Shown piece by piece: positions 15,823-24,420 of a stretch of 37,613 nt of DNA. Location: the NCBI RefSeq assembly GCF_000955975.1, contig NZ_JYJF01000071.1:1-37613 (forward strand), read 5' to 3'. The DNA is from Saccharothrix sp. ST-888. Its GTDB lineage: Bacteria; Actinomycetota; Actinomycetes; Streptomycetales; Streptomycetaceae. The translations under genes were made by a program, and so were the position numbers. Every line of letters starts with the position of its first letter. The stretch's first letter is position 1. The notes under the pieces were generated by a model, which worked only from the letters and a program-made list of their open reading frames with translations, searched no databases and was not told the origin of the DNA.

Positions 15823-16497
15823 GTGCCGACCGACGCCACCTCGCCGACCGGGGAGCCCCGCCGCGAGCAGTTGCTCAACGCCGCCGACCGGGTCGTCCAG
15901 CGCGACGGCCCGGGCGCCAGCATGAACGCCATCGCCGCCGAGGCGGGCATCACCAAGCCCATCCTGTACCGGCACTTCGGCGACCGGAACGGGCTGATCG
16001 GCGCGCTGACCGAGCGGCACACCTCCGGACTGCTGGCCGCCGTCAGGGCGGCACTCAACGAGCCGTTGGAGCGCCGCGACCGGGTCGAGCACGTCCTGGA
16101 CACCTACCTCGCCGCGATCGAGGCCCGGCCGCAGGTGTACCGGCTGCTGACCCACCCCGAGCCCGGCGACCCGACCGGGGCCGGGAACGCGCTGGCGCCC
16201 GCACTCCGGCAGATCGCCGACGAGATCAGCAAGGCCGTGGAGATCCAGGTCGACCTCGGCGCGGACGGCCCGCTGCTCTCCGAGACCTGGGGCCGGGCGA
16301 TCACCGGCATGGTGCTGGCGGCCGGTGACTGGTGGCTCGAACAACGCCCCTGCCCCCGCTCGCGGATGGTGCAGGCCCTGGCCGACCTGCTCTGGGGCCG
16401 GCTGGCCGCCGCCGCGACGCTGCCCCTGGCGGTCGTTCAGTCCACAGTCGCCGCCCGGCCTCCGGCGGAGTCTCCCGGCGCCGGTCCGACCGGCTGA
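15823..16497 (+). CDS. TetR family regulator of the acyl-CoA dehydrogenase
   Basis: A 224-residue TetR repressor. I chose GTG 15823 because AGGAG lies 7 bp upstream; an in-frame GTG at 15721 would add a Pro-rich tail running through the operator region. The DNA-binding domain reads EQLLNAADRVVQRDGPGASMNAIAAEAGITKPILYRHFGDRNGLI (split over residues about 14-58), a very typical TetR HTH. The rest is the helical ligand domain, with YRLLTHPEP, EIQVDLGAD and MVLAAGDWWLEQR. Divergent placement beside a fatty-acyl-CoA enzyme suggests it senses acyl-CoA or a fatty acid; this is inferred. Confidence 0.9.
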   Translation: MPTDATSPTGEPRREQLLNAADRVVQRDGPGASMNAIAAEAGITKPILYRHFGDRNGLIGALTERHTSGLLAAVRAALNEPLERRDRVEHVLDTYLAAIEARPQVYRLLTHPEPGDPTGAGNALAPALRQIADEISKAVEIQVDLGADGPLLSETWGRAITGMVLAAGDWWLEQRPCPRSRMVQALADLLWGRLAAAATLPLAVVQSTVAARPPAESPGAGPTG

Positions 16498-16596
16498 GCC
16501 GCCACCGGGGAACATGAGCACTCCTCACCTCTTGTGCGGCCCCGGGCCGTGGGGCATCATCGGCGCTCACCACTCCTCCTCCGCCCGAGGTGCCCT

Positions 16597-18084
16597 GTGC
16601 GTGTCCGCCGAACCGCCGCAGCACTCACCCTCGCCACCGCCGCCGTCCTCGGTACGACCGCCGCCGTGCCCGACCCGGCCGCCCCGGCCGGCGCTTCGGC
16701 GGCCGGCGCCCGGTCCCGCTTCCCCACCGGCACCACCACGGCCGCCGACGGCCGCACCGTACTGACCGACCCGGGCGGCCGGACGCTCCAGCTACGCGGT
16801 TTCAACGTGGACAAGTACGACGAGACCACCGAGGGCGACCTCAGGTCCATTGCCGCGCACGGCTTCACGCTGATCCGGGTGGCCGTCTCCTGGACCCGGC
16901 TGGAACCCGCCCGGGGCTCCTACGACCGGGCCGAGCTGACCAAGCTGCACCACCTGCTCGACTGGGCCGAGAAGTACGGGCTGCTGGCCGTCATCGACTT
17001 CCACCAGGACGTGTACGGGCCGAAGTTCGGCGGCGGGGACCGCGGCATCCCGCTCTGGGCCACCCGCGACGACGGGCTGCCGTTCACGCCCGACCCCGAC
17101 GACTGGTTCGCCGGGTACTTCCAGCCCGCCGTACAGGCCGCCTTCCGGCACCTCTACGACGACCCCGACCTGCGGCGGTGGCAGACCGACTTCTACACCC
17201 GGATCGCCCGCGAACTCGGCGGCCACCGGGCCCTGTTGGGCTACGACCTGTTCAACGAGCCGTTCGGCCCGGTCGACGGCGACCCGAGCGACCCGGCCGT
17301 CCTGGCGGCGTCCGCCGCCGAGCTGGAGCAGGGGCGGCTCGCCGGGATGTACCAGCGGCTGATCTCGGCGATCCGCCGGGTCGACGCCCGCTCGTGGCTG
17401 TTCGTGGAGCCGACGGTCCTGGTCGGCCAGGGCGTGCCGACCCGGCTCCCGGCCTTCTCGGACCCGCGCGGCGGCGCTCCCCGCCTCGGTTACGCCCCGC
17501 ACTTCTACGACACCGCCGTGGAGGCGGGCCGGGACTGGGACCCGTCCGACGGCTTCATCGAGAACTACACCGCCGCCATCACCGCCTATCCCCGGGCCAA
17601 CCGACTTCCCGTCCTGGTCGGCGAATGGGGGCCGCCCGACGCCCGCACCCTCGGCAACACGGAGCTGGTGCGGCGCCAGGTCGCCGCGATGACGGGCTTC
17701 GCCGACGCCTGGACGATGTGGTACTGGTGCCGGGGCGACGGCGGCTACTGCGCCCTGGGCCCGGACGGCCGGCCCGCCCCGGGCAACGGGCCCGCCTTCG
17801 GCCCGTACGCGGCCGCGCTCGCCGGACGCCCCGTCAGCGAGTCCTACCAGGACGGGGTCTACCGCCTCGCCTTCACCACGGGCCGCCCGGGCGCCCCCGG
17901 CGCAGGCTGGACCGACGTGGTGCTCCCGGCCGGGAGCTACCCCGGCCGGGCCCGGGTGAGCGTCAGCGGCGCCCGCGCCTCGGCGGTGGTGGTCGAGCAG
18001 CCGGGCACCGAACGGTCCGGGCTGGCCAGGGTCCTGCTGCCACACACCGCGCCGGACACCCGGATCACCCTCGTCATCAGCTGA
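16597..18084 (+). CDS. Secreted GH5 glycosidase, endoglycoceramidase-like
   Basis: A 495-residue secreted enzyme. GTG 16597 (GAGG 6 bp upstream) gives MRVRRTAAALTLATAAVLG, a clean signal peptide; the earlier ATG at 16534 would add residues before it. The catalytic fold begins at LQLRGFNVDKYDE. The family 5 acid/base is in YDLFNEPFG (E221) and the nucleophile in VLVGEWGPP (E343). FHQDVYGPKFGGGDRGIPLWAT, with its HQD and following loop, is typical of endoglycoceramidases, which release the oligosaccharide from glycosphingolipids. A short beta-rich C-terminal domain (about 415-495) follows. Because actinomycetes lack glycosphingolipids, the substrate would be external, or a steryl or other glycolipid. 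GH5 is firm; the substrate is inferred. Confidence 0.88.
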   Translation: MRVRRTAAALTLATAAVLGTTAAVPDPAAPAGASAAGARSRFPTGTTTAADGRTVLTDPGGRTLQLRGFNVDKYDETTEGDLRSIAAHGFTLIRVAVSWTRLEPARGSYDRAELTKLHHLLDWAEKYGLLAVIDFHQDVYGPKFGGGDRGIPLWATRDDGLPFTPDPDDWFAGYFQPAVQAAFRHLYDDPDLRRWQTDFYTRIARELGGHRALLGYDLFNEPFGPVDGDPSDPAVLAASAAELEQGRLAGMYQRLISAIRRVDARSWLFVEPTVLVGQGVPTRLPAFSDPRGGAPRLGYAPHFYDTAVEAGRDWDPSDGFIENYTAAITAYPRANRLPVLVGEWGPPDARTLGNTELVRRQVAAMTGFADAWTMWYWCRGDGGYCALGPDGRPAPGNGPAFGPYAAALAGRPVSESYQDGVYRLAFTTGRPGAPGAGWTDVVLPAGSYPGRARVSVSGARASAVVVEQPGTERSGLARVLLPHTAPDTRITLVIS

Positions 18085-18137
18085 AACCGCCGGCCGGACC
18101 GGCGCCGCGCCGCCCCCTCCGAGGCCGTCAGGGGCCG

Positions 18138-19100
18138 TCAGAGCAGGTCCGCACGGGCGGCCTGGATCCCGGCCTGGAAACGGGTGCGCGCGCCGAAGCG
18201 GTCCATCAGCTCCCGCACCCAGCGCTGCACCGTCCTGGTGGAGACACCGAGTTGGCGGGCGATGCTCTCGTCGGTGAGCCCGGCGGCGAGCAGGTTGAGC
18301 AGGCGCTGGTGCCGGTCCTCCGGCTCGGCCTCGGTGTCCGTCGCCGGGAACCGCATCGCGTGCGACCAGTACAGCTCGAACAGCCCGATCAGCGCGTCCA
18401 GCAGGGAGGACGGCCGGACCAGCAGCACGTTCTGCAGCTCGGTCCCGGCACTCACCGGCAGCAGCGCCCAGCGCGAGTCGATCAACGCCAGCTTGAGCGG
18501 CAGCTCCGGGAGCACCCTGGCCTGTTCGCCGCCCCGGACGAAGGTGCGGATCTCCGCCACCCGCTCGGGCTCGCGCAGTACCCGGCTGTCGTAGACCGCC
18601 CGCATGGCCACGCCCCGTCCCAGGACGGCGAGTTCCGTCTTCGGATCGGTACGGCGGATGTACGGCGGCCGGTCCAGCACCCGCAACTGCTCGCGCACGC
18701 CCAGCTGCAGGCTGCGCCAGAGCTCGGCGATCGACTCGCGCCCGCTGATCACCTCGACCAGCTCGCCCATGCCGGACTGCCGTCGGCGGTAGGTGCGCAT
18801 CAGCTCGTTGATCCGGCCGCGGGCCCGGCGGAGTTCGACCTCGCGCTGGAGCAGCAGTTCCTCCAGGGCGACGTCGGGCGCGGCGGCCGTCCAGCGCCGC
18901 TGTCCGCCGGCCGGCCGCTCCACCAGGCCGTGGTCGGCCAGCGACTCCAGTGCGGCCACCGAGCGTTCGGTGTTCAGACCGACCCAGCTGCCGAGTTGCT
19001 GCGCCGAGGCGCTACCGGCGTCGAGCAGCCGCAGATAGAGCTCCTCGGCATCCGCGCCGATGCCCAACCCGGCGAATCTGGCCCCAGCGAGCTCCGGCAT
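18138..19100 (-). CDS. LuxR-type HTH regulator with TrmB-like N-terminus
   Basis: A 320-residue regulator. ATG 19100 has AAGGGGG 6 bp upstream. The N-terminus (about 10-75) is a winged helix of TrmB/MarR type: YLRLLDAGSASAQQLGSWVGLNTERSVAALESLADHGLVER. A coiled helix (LLLQREVELRRARGRINELMRTYRRR) comes next, then a PLD-like or sensing domain (about 115-245). The C-terminus carries a LuxR HTH: LLNLLAAGLTDESIARQLGVSTRTVQRWVRELMDRFG. This pairing of a TrmB-like and a LuxR HTH is common in Streptomyces orphan regulators. It is divergent from the G1 peptidase, with 248 bp between, and may control it. Confidence 0.88.
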   Translation of the reverse strand: MPELAGARFAGLGIGADAEELYLRLLDAGSASAQQLGSWVGLNTERSVAALESLADHGLVERPAGGQRRWTAAAPDVALEELLLQREVELRRARGRINELMRTYRRRQSGMGELVEVISGRESIAELWRSLQLGVREQLRVLDRPPYIRRTDPKTELAVLGRGVAMRAVYDSRVLREPERVAEIRTFVRGGEQARVLPELPLKLALIDSRWALLPVSAGTELQNVLLVRPSSLLDALIGLFELYWSHAMRFPATDTEAEPEDRHQRLLNLLAAGLTDESIARQLGVSTRTVQRWVRELMDRFGARTRFQAGIQAARADLL

Positions 19101-19196
19101 CGGTACCCCCTTCCCGGACCCTTCCTGAGCGAGAAGTCCGCAGGCGGAGTCCGACTCTGTGGCATCGGACCGGCGAAAGCAAGGGAGTACCGGCAA

Positions 19197-19215
19197 GTCA
19201 TGTACCCGCCATGAC
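19197..19215. promoter_or_regulatory. Inverted repeat between the LuxR regulator and G1 peptidase genes
   Basis: GTCATG-(7)-CATGAC in the 248-bp divergent gap. A 6-bp half-site is short, so this is only a candidate operator. Confidence 0.3.
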
Positions 19216-19348
19216 GCGTTCCTGACCCACTCATTGCCTTCCGCCCGGGGCAGCGCGGCCCGCACTGTTGGCGACAGCGTTCCGCCGGGCACCGACCCCA
19301 CCGGTCCGACGGTCCGCCGAAGTCCCCAACCCCCACCAGGAGTTCTTG

Positions 19349-20062
19349 ATGCGCGCACTCCGCACCGCCGGTACCGTGGCAGCCGTCCTGCTCGCGGTCT
19401 CCACCGCCGCGATCGCCACCCCCGCGAGCGCCGCCGCCCCCGCCCACACCGCACCGGCCACGCACTACTACGGCCACCACTCGCCCGGCTCGTACAACTA
19501 CGACGGCGGCGTCTGGGGCGGCTACGTCGCCCAGGGCAGCAACTTCCGTACCGTCACCGGCTCCTGGACCATGCCGCAGGTGCAGTGCAACACCTCCAAC
19601 GACCTGTTCGCCCCCTGGGTCGGCATAGACGGCTACGGCTCGCAGACCGTGGAGCAGACCGGCGTGCAGGTGGACTGCTCCAGCGGCTCGCCCGTCTACT
19701 CGGGCTGGTACGAGATGTACCCGGCGCCGCCGCAGTACTTCAACGACCCGGTGGACGCCGGGGACAGCTTCACCGGCAGTGTCGTGTACGGCGGCAACAG
19801 CACCTACACCCTGAAGCTCACCGACAACACCAAGGGCTGGACGGAGACCACCCGTCAGCGGCTGCGCGCGCAGAACGTCAGTGCCGAGGCGGTCATCGAG
19901 TCGCCGTCCCAGAGCTACCCGTCCTTCGACAGCCTGGACTTCAGCCACGTCACGGTGAACGGCCAGACCTTCGACGCGTACTCGCCGCAGGCCATCGACA
20001 GCGGCCAGTACACCGAGACCGGCCTGCAGAACGGTTCGTTCTCCATCGTCCCGGCGAACTAA
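19349..20062 (+). CDS. Secreted G1 family glutamic endopeptidase (eqolisin)
   Basis: A 237-residue secreted protease. ATG 19349 has AGGAG 6 bp upstream. Residues 1-29 form a signal peptide ending TPASA. The mature chain shows the eqolisin pattern: NYDGGVWGGYVAQG, FRTVTGSWTMPQV, FAPWVGIDGYGSQTVEQTGVQ with the candidate catalytic Gln (Q103), YSGWYEMYPAPP, and AEAVIESPS with the candidate catalytic Glu (E184). G1 peptidases use a Gln/Glu pair and work at acid pH. They were first known in fungi; bacterial members occur in actinomycetes. It is likely a secreted digestive enzyme. It ends near a terminator shared with the convergent M3 peptidase gene. Confidence 0.9.
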   Translation: MRALRTAGTVAAVLLAVSTAAIATPASAAAPAHTAPATHYYGHHSPGSYNYDGGVWGGYVAQGSNFRTVTGSWTMPQVQCNTSNDLFAPWVGIDGYGSQTVEQTGVQVDCSSGSPVYSGWYEMYPAPPQYFNDPVDAGDSFTGSVVYGGNSTYTLKLTDNTKGWTETTRQRLRAQNVSAEAVIESPSQSYPSFDSLDFSHVTVNGQTFDAYSPQAIDSGQYTETGLQNGSFSIVPAN

Positions 20063-20082
20063 CCCCGGCAAACCGGTCCGTC

Positions 20083-20122
20083 CGGGTCCGGGCCCGAGCA
20101 GTCCGGACCCGGCCCGGACCCG
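20083..20122. terminator. Hairpin between convergent peptidase genes
   Basis: CGGGTCCGGGC (20083-20093) pairs perfectly with GCCCGGACCCG (20112-20122). The 18-base loop can form its own smaller structure. Likely two-way terminator in the 121-bp gap. Confidence 0.65.
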
Positions 20123-20183
20123 AACGGCGACCGCGCACCGGCCGCAAGGCGCTGTGCACGGCCGCCGTCCGCGGAGCCGACGG

Positions 20184-22217
20184 TCAGGCCCCGGTGAGCC
20201 CGCGCCGGGCGAGCAGCGGGGCGATCTCGGGGTCACGGCCGACCACCGCGCGGAAGCAGTCCAGCGCGTCCACGCTGCCGCCCCGCGACAGCAGTTCGGC
20301 ACGGAAGATCTCGCCGCTCTCGCGCACCGGACGGCCGTTGGTGCGGAACCACTCGACGGTGTCCGCGTCCAGCACCTCCGACCAGATGTAGGCGTAGTAG
20401 CCCGCGCTGTACTCGCTCGCGAAGATGTGGCTGAAGTACGTGGTGCGGTAGCGCGGCGGTACGGTCGGCAGCGCCAGACCGGCCTTGGCCAGCGCGGCCG
20501 CCTCGAACTCCTCGGCGTCGGCGATCTCCTGGCCCACCGGCACGGTGTGCCAGGCCCAGTCGAGCAGCGCGGCGGCCAGGTACTCGACCGTGCGGAAGCC
20601 CTGGCCGAACCGCTCGGCGGCGGCGATCCGGTCCACCAGCTCGGCCGGCAGCGGCTCACCGGTCACGTGGTGCTTGGCGAAGTTGGCCAGCACCTCGGGC
20701 CAGTCCATCCACATCTCGTTCACCTGGGACGGGAACTCCACGAAGTCGCGGGGTACTTCGGTCCCGGTGAAGAACGGGTAGCGGACGGCGGAGAAGAGGC
20801 CGTGCAGCGCGTGGCCGAACTCGTGGAAGAGCGTCCGCACCTCGTCCCAGGTCAGCAGGGCGGGCTCGCCGGGGGCCGGCCGGGCGATGTTGAGGTTGTT
20901 GACCACCACCGGACGCTGGCCCAGCAGCTCGGACTGCCCCACCAGTTCGTTCATCCAGGCCCCGCCGCTCTTGGACTCCCGGGCGTGGAAGTCGCCGAGG
21001 AACAGGCCCAGCGGGCTGCCGTCCGCCTCGAACACCTCGAAGACCCGGACGTCCGGGTGGTACCCGGTGAGCTCGGGGCGCTCGGCGAAGGTCAGCCCGT
21101 ACGCCAGCCGAGCAGCGAAGAACACGCCGTCGCGCAGCACCCGCTCCAGCTCGAAGTACGGGCGCAGCGCGGCGGTGTCCAGCTCGTAGACGGCCTTGCG
21201 GACCTGCTCCGAGTAGTACGCCCAGTCGTGCGCGGCCAGCTCGGTGATGCCGTCGGCCGCCGCGGCCTTGGCGAGTTCGGCGGCCTCGCGCTCGGCGTTG
21301 GCGACGGCGGCGGGCACCAGGCGGGCCAGCATCGTGTCCACCGCCTCGACCGTCCCGGCGGTCTCGTCGGCCACCACGTACGCGGCGTGGCTGGGGTAGC
21401 CGAGCAGTGCGGCGCGCTCGGCGCGCAGCCCGGCCATCCGGACCGCCACCGGACCGTTGGACTCGACGGCACGGCCGAGCGAGGCCTCCAGCAGCCGGGC
21501 CCGCACGGCGCGGTCGGTGAGCGCGGCCAGCTCGGGCTGGTTGGAGAAGTTCTTCAGACTCAGGACGTAGGAACCGTCCTGGTGGCCGAGGGCCTTGGCG
21601 TTCTCGGCGGCTGCGGCGATCTGACCGGCCGGCAGGCCGTCCAGCTGCTCGGCGCCGTCCAGCACCAGGGCGCGGGCCCGGGTGTCGGTGAACACGTTCT
21701 GCCTGAAAGCCGTGGAGTCCGACGCCAGCTGGGCGTTGATCTCCCGCAGCCGCTGCTGCTCGGCGTCCGACAGCCGGGCCCCGGCCCGGACGAAGCGGGT
21801 GTGGTGACGCTCCAGCAGGCGCAGCGCCTGGGCGTCCAGGTCAAGGGTCTCGCGGGCCTCGTGGACGGCGCGCACCCGGGCGTAGAGCGCCGGGTCGAGG
21901 TGGATCGCGTCGGCGTGTTCCGCCAGCCGAGGGCTGATCTCGGCATCAAGCTCCTGCAGAGCGGGGGTGGCGTCGGAGGCGACCTGGTTCGAGAAGACCA
22001 GCTGCACCCGCCTCAGCAGAGCGCCCGAACGCTCCAGCGCCACCAGCGTGTTGTCGAAACTCGGCGGCTCGGGGTCGGCAACGATTGCCGCGATCTCGGC
22101 CAGCTGGTCGGCCATTCCGCGCTCGAAGGCGGGCAGGTAGTGCTCTTCCCGGATCTCGGCGAAGGGCGGGAGCTCGTAGACCAGGGTGCTGGGCTCGAAG
22201 AAAGGGTTGTCGTTCAT
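20184..22217 (-). CDS. M3 family oligopeptidase (peptidyl-dipeptidase Dcp-like)
   Basis: A 677-residue cytosolic zinc peptidase. ATG 22217 (MNDNPFFEPSTLVYELPPF) is preferred over ATG 22241, because TAAGGT lies exactly 7 bp upstream of it, as in leaderless genes. The zinc site is LFHEFGHALHGLFS (HEXXH at about residue 464). Other family blocks are present: FLGDFHAREsKSGGAWMNE-like, FVEFPSQVNEMWMDWPEV, AAALLDWAWHTV and YFSHIFASEYSAGYYAYIWSEVLD. Such enzymes trim short peptides released by other proteases or taken up from outside. There is no signal peptide, so it is unlikely to work beside the secreted G1 enzyme. Confidence 0.93.
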   Translation of the reverse strand: MNDNPFFEPSTLVYELPPFAEIREEHYLPAFERGMADQLAEIAAIVADPEPPSFDNTLVALERSGALLRRVQLVFSNQVASDATPALQELDAEISPRLAEHADAIHLDPALYARVRAVHEARETLDLDAQALRLLERHHTRFVRAGARLSDAEQQRLREINAQLASDSTAFRQNVFTDTRARALVLDGAEQLDGLPAGQIAAAAENAKALGHQDGSYVLSLKNFSNQPELAALTDRAVRARLLEASLGRAVESNGPVAVRMAGLRAERAALLGYPSHAAYVVADETAGTVEAVDTMLARLVPAAVANAEREAAELAKAAAADGITELAAHDWAYYSEQVRKAVYELDTAALRPYFELERVLRDGVFFAARLAYGLTFAERPELTGYHPDVRVFEVFEADGSPLGLFLGDFHARESKSGGAWMNELVGQSELLGQRPVVVNNLNIARPAPGEPALLTWDEVRTLFHEFGHALHGLFSAVRYPFFTGTEVPRDFVEFPSQVNEMWMDWPEVLANFAKHHVTGEPLPAELVDRIAAAERFGQGFRTVEYLAAALLDWAWHTVPVGQEIADAEEFEAAALAKAGLALPTVPPRYRTTYFSHIFASEYSAGYYAYIWSEVLDADTVEWFRTNGRPVRESGEIFRAELLSRGGSVDALDCFRAVVGRDPEIAPLLARRGLTGA

Positions 22218-22224
22218 TGCCAGA

Positions 22225-22230
22225 ACCTTA
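22225..22230 (-). promoter_or_regulatory. Candidate leaderless -10 box of the M3 peptidase gene
   Basis: TAAGGT on the minus strand, 7 bp before ATG 22217. It decides the start choice. No convincing -35 box. Confidence 0.45.
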
Positions 22231-22493
22231 CGCGCTGTCATGCCTGCTGCCTACGGCCCGATCGGCCCTCTCAGCCCTCGCCCGGCCAGTCCCGGCCGAG
22301 CTGCAGGAACAGGCCCGGACGGTCGGATACACCGCGCATCTCGCCGCTCCCGCAGGGCAGCGGTTCTCCAGGGGCGGCCGCCCGCCACCCCCGACACCCG
22401 AGGACACCCAGGCGCCCTGGCGCGCCCCGGATCACCGTTGTCAGTGCCGGGCGCTACGGTCGGGCGGACACCCGTCCGAGAGGAGGAGACCCC

Positions 22494-24191
22494 ATGGCCC
22501 CGGCCCCCCGTACTGCTCTGGTGCCCGACCCGCACGGCCCGGGCGGGCGCCTCCAGCCGCTCGCCGAGGACGGCAGCCCGCTCGGCCCGCCCGTCCGGGT
22601 GTCCTCGCTCGCCGCCGCCGTCGCCGAGCGGGAGGCCGCCGAGCAGCCGCGCTGGGTCTGGGCCGCCGCTGACAGCGCGTACACACCGCTGCTGCCGGGC
22701 CGGCTGGCCCGCTGCCACGATCTGCGGCTCACCGAGGCCCTGCTGCTCGGCCACGAGGGCGCCTGGGGCGCGCCGCGCTCCCTGGGCGCCGCCTGGGCCA
22801 GGATCAAGGGGCTGCCCGTCCCGGCCGACCTGCCCGAGAGCGCCGGTGCGGGCGATCAGGAGAGCCTCTTCGCCCCGGACCGCCTCCAGCTCCCGCCCGG
22901 CACCGATCCGCTGGCGGCGTTGATCGCCGTCCACGCCGAGCAGCAGCGCCGGATCCAGGCCATCGCCGACCCGGCGGCCCGCGCCCGCTTCCGCCTGCTG
23001 GTGGCCGCCGAGTCGGCCGGCGGCCTGCTGGCGGCCGAGATGGCCTTCGACGGGCTGCCCTGGCGCGCCGACATCCACGACCGGCTGCTCACCGAACTGC
23101 TCGGCCCGCGCCCCACCGTCCCGGGCACCCAGCCGCGCCGCCTCGCCGAGCTGACCGCCGAGCTCCAACAGGCGCTCGGCGGCCGCCCGTTCAACCCGGA
23201 ATCGCACACCCAGGTGCTGCGCGCCTTCGCCGACCAGGGCATCCAGCTCGGCTCCACCCGCTCCTGGGAGCTGAACCGGATCGACCATCCGGCCGCCCGC
23301 CTGATGACCCGCTACAAGGAGCTCTCCAGGCTGCACGCGGCCCACGGCTGGGCCTGGCAGGACGCCTGGGCCAGGGGCGGCCGGTTCCGCCCCGAGTACG
23401 TGGTCGGCGGCGTGGTCTCCGGCCGCTGGGCCAGCCGGGGCGGCGGCGCGCTGCAGATCCCGCGCATCCTGCGCCGCGCCGTGGTCGCCGACCCCGGCTG
23501 GACTCTGGTGGTCGCCGACGCCGCGCAGCTGGAGCCACGGGTGCTGGCCGCGCTCTCCCAGGACGCCGGGCTGGCCCGCAGCGCCGCCGAGGGCGACCTC
23601 TACGACGCACTCGCCGCCACCGCCTTCCAGGGCGACCGCGACAAGGCGAAACTCGGCCTGCTCGGCGCGATGTACGGGCAGACCAGCGGCGACATCGGCC
23701 CCCTGCTGGCCACCCTGCGCCGCCGCTACCCGGCCGCGATGGGGTACGTCGAGGCCGCGGCCCGCACCGGGGAGGACGGCGGGATCGTCCGCTCCCGGCT
23801 CGGCCGCACCTGCCCACCCCCCACCGCCGACTGGCTGGACTTGACGGAGGCTCCCGAGACGGCCGGGGAGGCCGGCGGCCGCTCGGCCAGGGCGCGCGGG
23901 CGGTTCACCCGCAACTTCGTCATCCAGGCCAGCGGGGCGGACTGGGCGCTCGCCCTGCTCGCCGCGCTGCGCCGGCGGCTGACCGCCCTGGAGTCCGGCC
24001 CGGACCGGCCGCACCTGGTCTTCTTCCAGCACGACGAGGTGGTGGTGCACACCCCGCTCAACCTGGCCGACCAGGTCGCGGCCGCCGTGGCGGACGCCGG
24101 CGAGGAGGCCCGCGCCCTGGTCTTCGGCGACACACCCGTCCGCTTCCCGCTCAGCGCGACCATCGCGGACTGCTACGCCGACGCCAAGTAA
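22494..24191 (+). CDS. Family-A DNA polymerase, stand-alone, exonuclease domain degenerate
   Basis: A 565-residue polymerase. ATG 22494 has AGGAGGAG a few bases upstream. The C-terminal half has the family-A motifs: motif A VVADAAQLEPRVLAALS (D342; DYSQIELR type), motif B DRDKAKLGLLGAMYGQTSG (Lys and the YG pair), and motif C FFQHDEVVVHTP (H513-D514-E515). Upstream, FNPESHTQVLRAFADQGI and YKELSRLHAAHGWAWQDAW match the thumb region. The N-terminal ~200 residues sit where a 3'-5' exonuclease domain would be, but I see no DxE motif; only a DLRLTEALLLG-like stretch remains. At 565 residues it is far shorter than DNA polymerase I, with no 5'-nuclease domain. Probably a repair or accessory polymerase found in many actinomycetes. 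Confidence 0.9.
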   Translation: MAPAPRTALVPDPHGPGGRLQPLAEDGSPLGPPVRVSSLAAAVAEREAAEQPRWVWAAADSAYTPLLPGRLARCHDLRLTEALLLGHEGAWGAPRSLGAAWARIKGLPVPADLPESAGAGDQESLFAPDRLQLPPGTDPLAALIAVHAEQQRRIQAIADPAARARFRLLVAAESAGGLLAAEMAFDGLPWRADIHDRLLTELLGPRPTVPGTQPRRLAELTAELQQALGGRPFNPESHTQVLRAFADQGIQLGSTRSWELNRIDHPAARLMTRYKELSRLHAAHGWAWQDAWARGGRFRPEYVVGGVVSGRWASRGGGALQIPRILRRAVVADPGWTLVVADAAQLEPRVLAALSQDAGLARSAAEGDLYDALAATAFQGDRDKAKLGLLGAMYGQTSGDIGPLLATLRRRYPAAMGYVEAAARTGEDGGIVRSRLGRTCPPPTADWLDLTEAPETAGEAGGRSARARGRFTRNFVIQASGADWALALLAALRRRLTALESGPDRPHLVFFQHDEVVVHTPLNLADQVAAAVADAGEEARALVFGDTPVRFPLSATIADCYADAK

Positions 24192-24192
24192 G

Positions 24193-24250
24193 CCTTCCGG
24201 GGCGGGGGGTGGGCGAATCACGGGCGCGGGGAACTGCGCGCTTCGGAAGG
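24193..24250. repeat. Palindromic intergenic element with GCGCGGGGAACTGCGCG core
   Basis: An outer stem CCTTCCG / CGGAAGG (24193-24199 with 24244-24250) surrounds a core GCGCGGGGAACTGCGCG. The core resembles a short palindrome that recurs between genes in many Streptomyces genomes. It sits 1 bp after the polymerase stop, between convergent genes, so it can also act as a terminator. Only one copy is seen here. Confidence 0.5.
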
Positions 24251-24420
24251 TGGCCACGGTCGGCCGGGCCCGCTGGGCCAGTTACACCCGAGCGCCTCCA
24301 GCAGGCGGTGCAACTCCACCGCCGGAGATCGGTCCGGCTCTCGGCCGTCCGCCGCACTCAGTTCCCCCGTGCCCCGGAAGGTCACCCCTGCCCCTGAAGG
24401 GTCGCCCCTGCCGGGCCCGG

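Noticed and set aside
20154..22493. Upstream extension of the polymerase frame to 1,345 codons
   Set aside because: It reads antisense through the M3 peptidase; the real start is ATG 22494 with a strong ribosome site.
24218..24385. Possible 55-residue minus-strand ORF after dhaM
   Set aside because: It has an AGGGG near a GTG, but mixed codon use, and its 3' part runs through the palindromic intergenic element.
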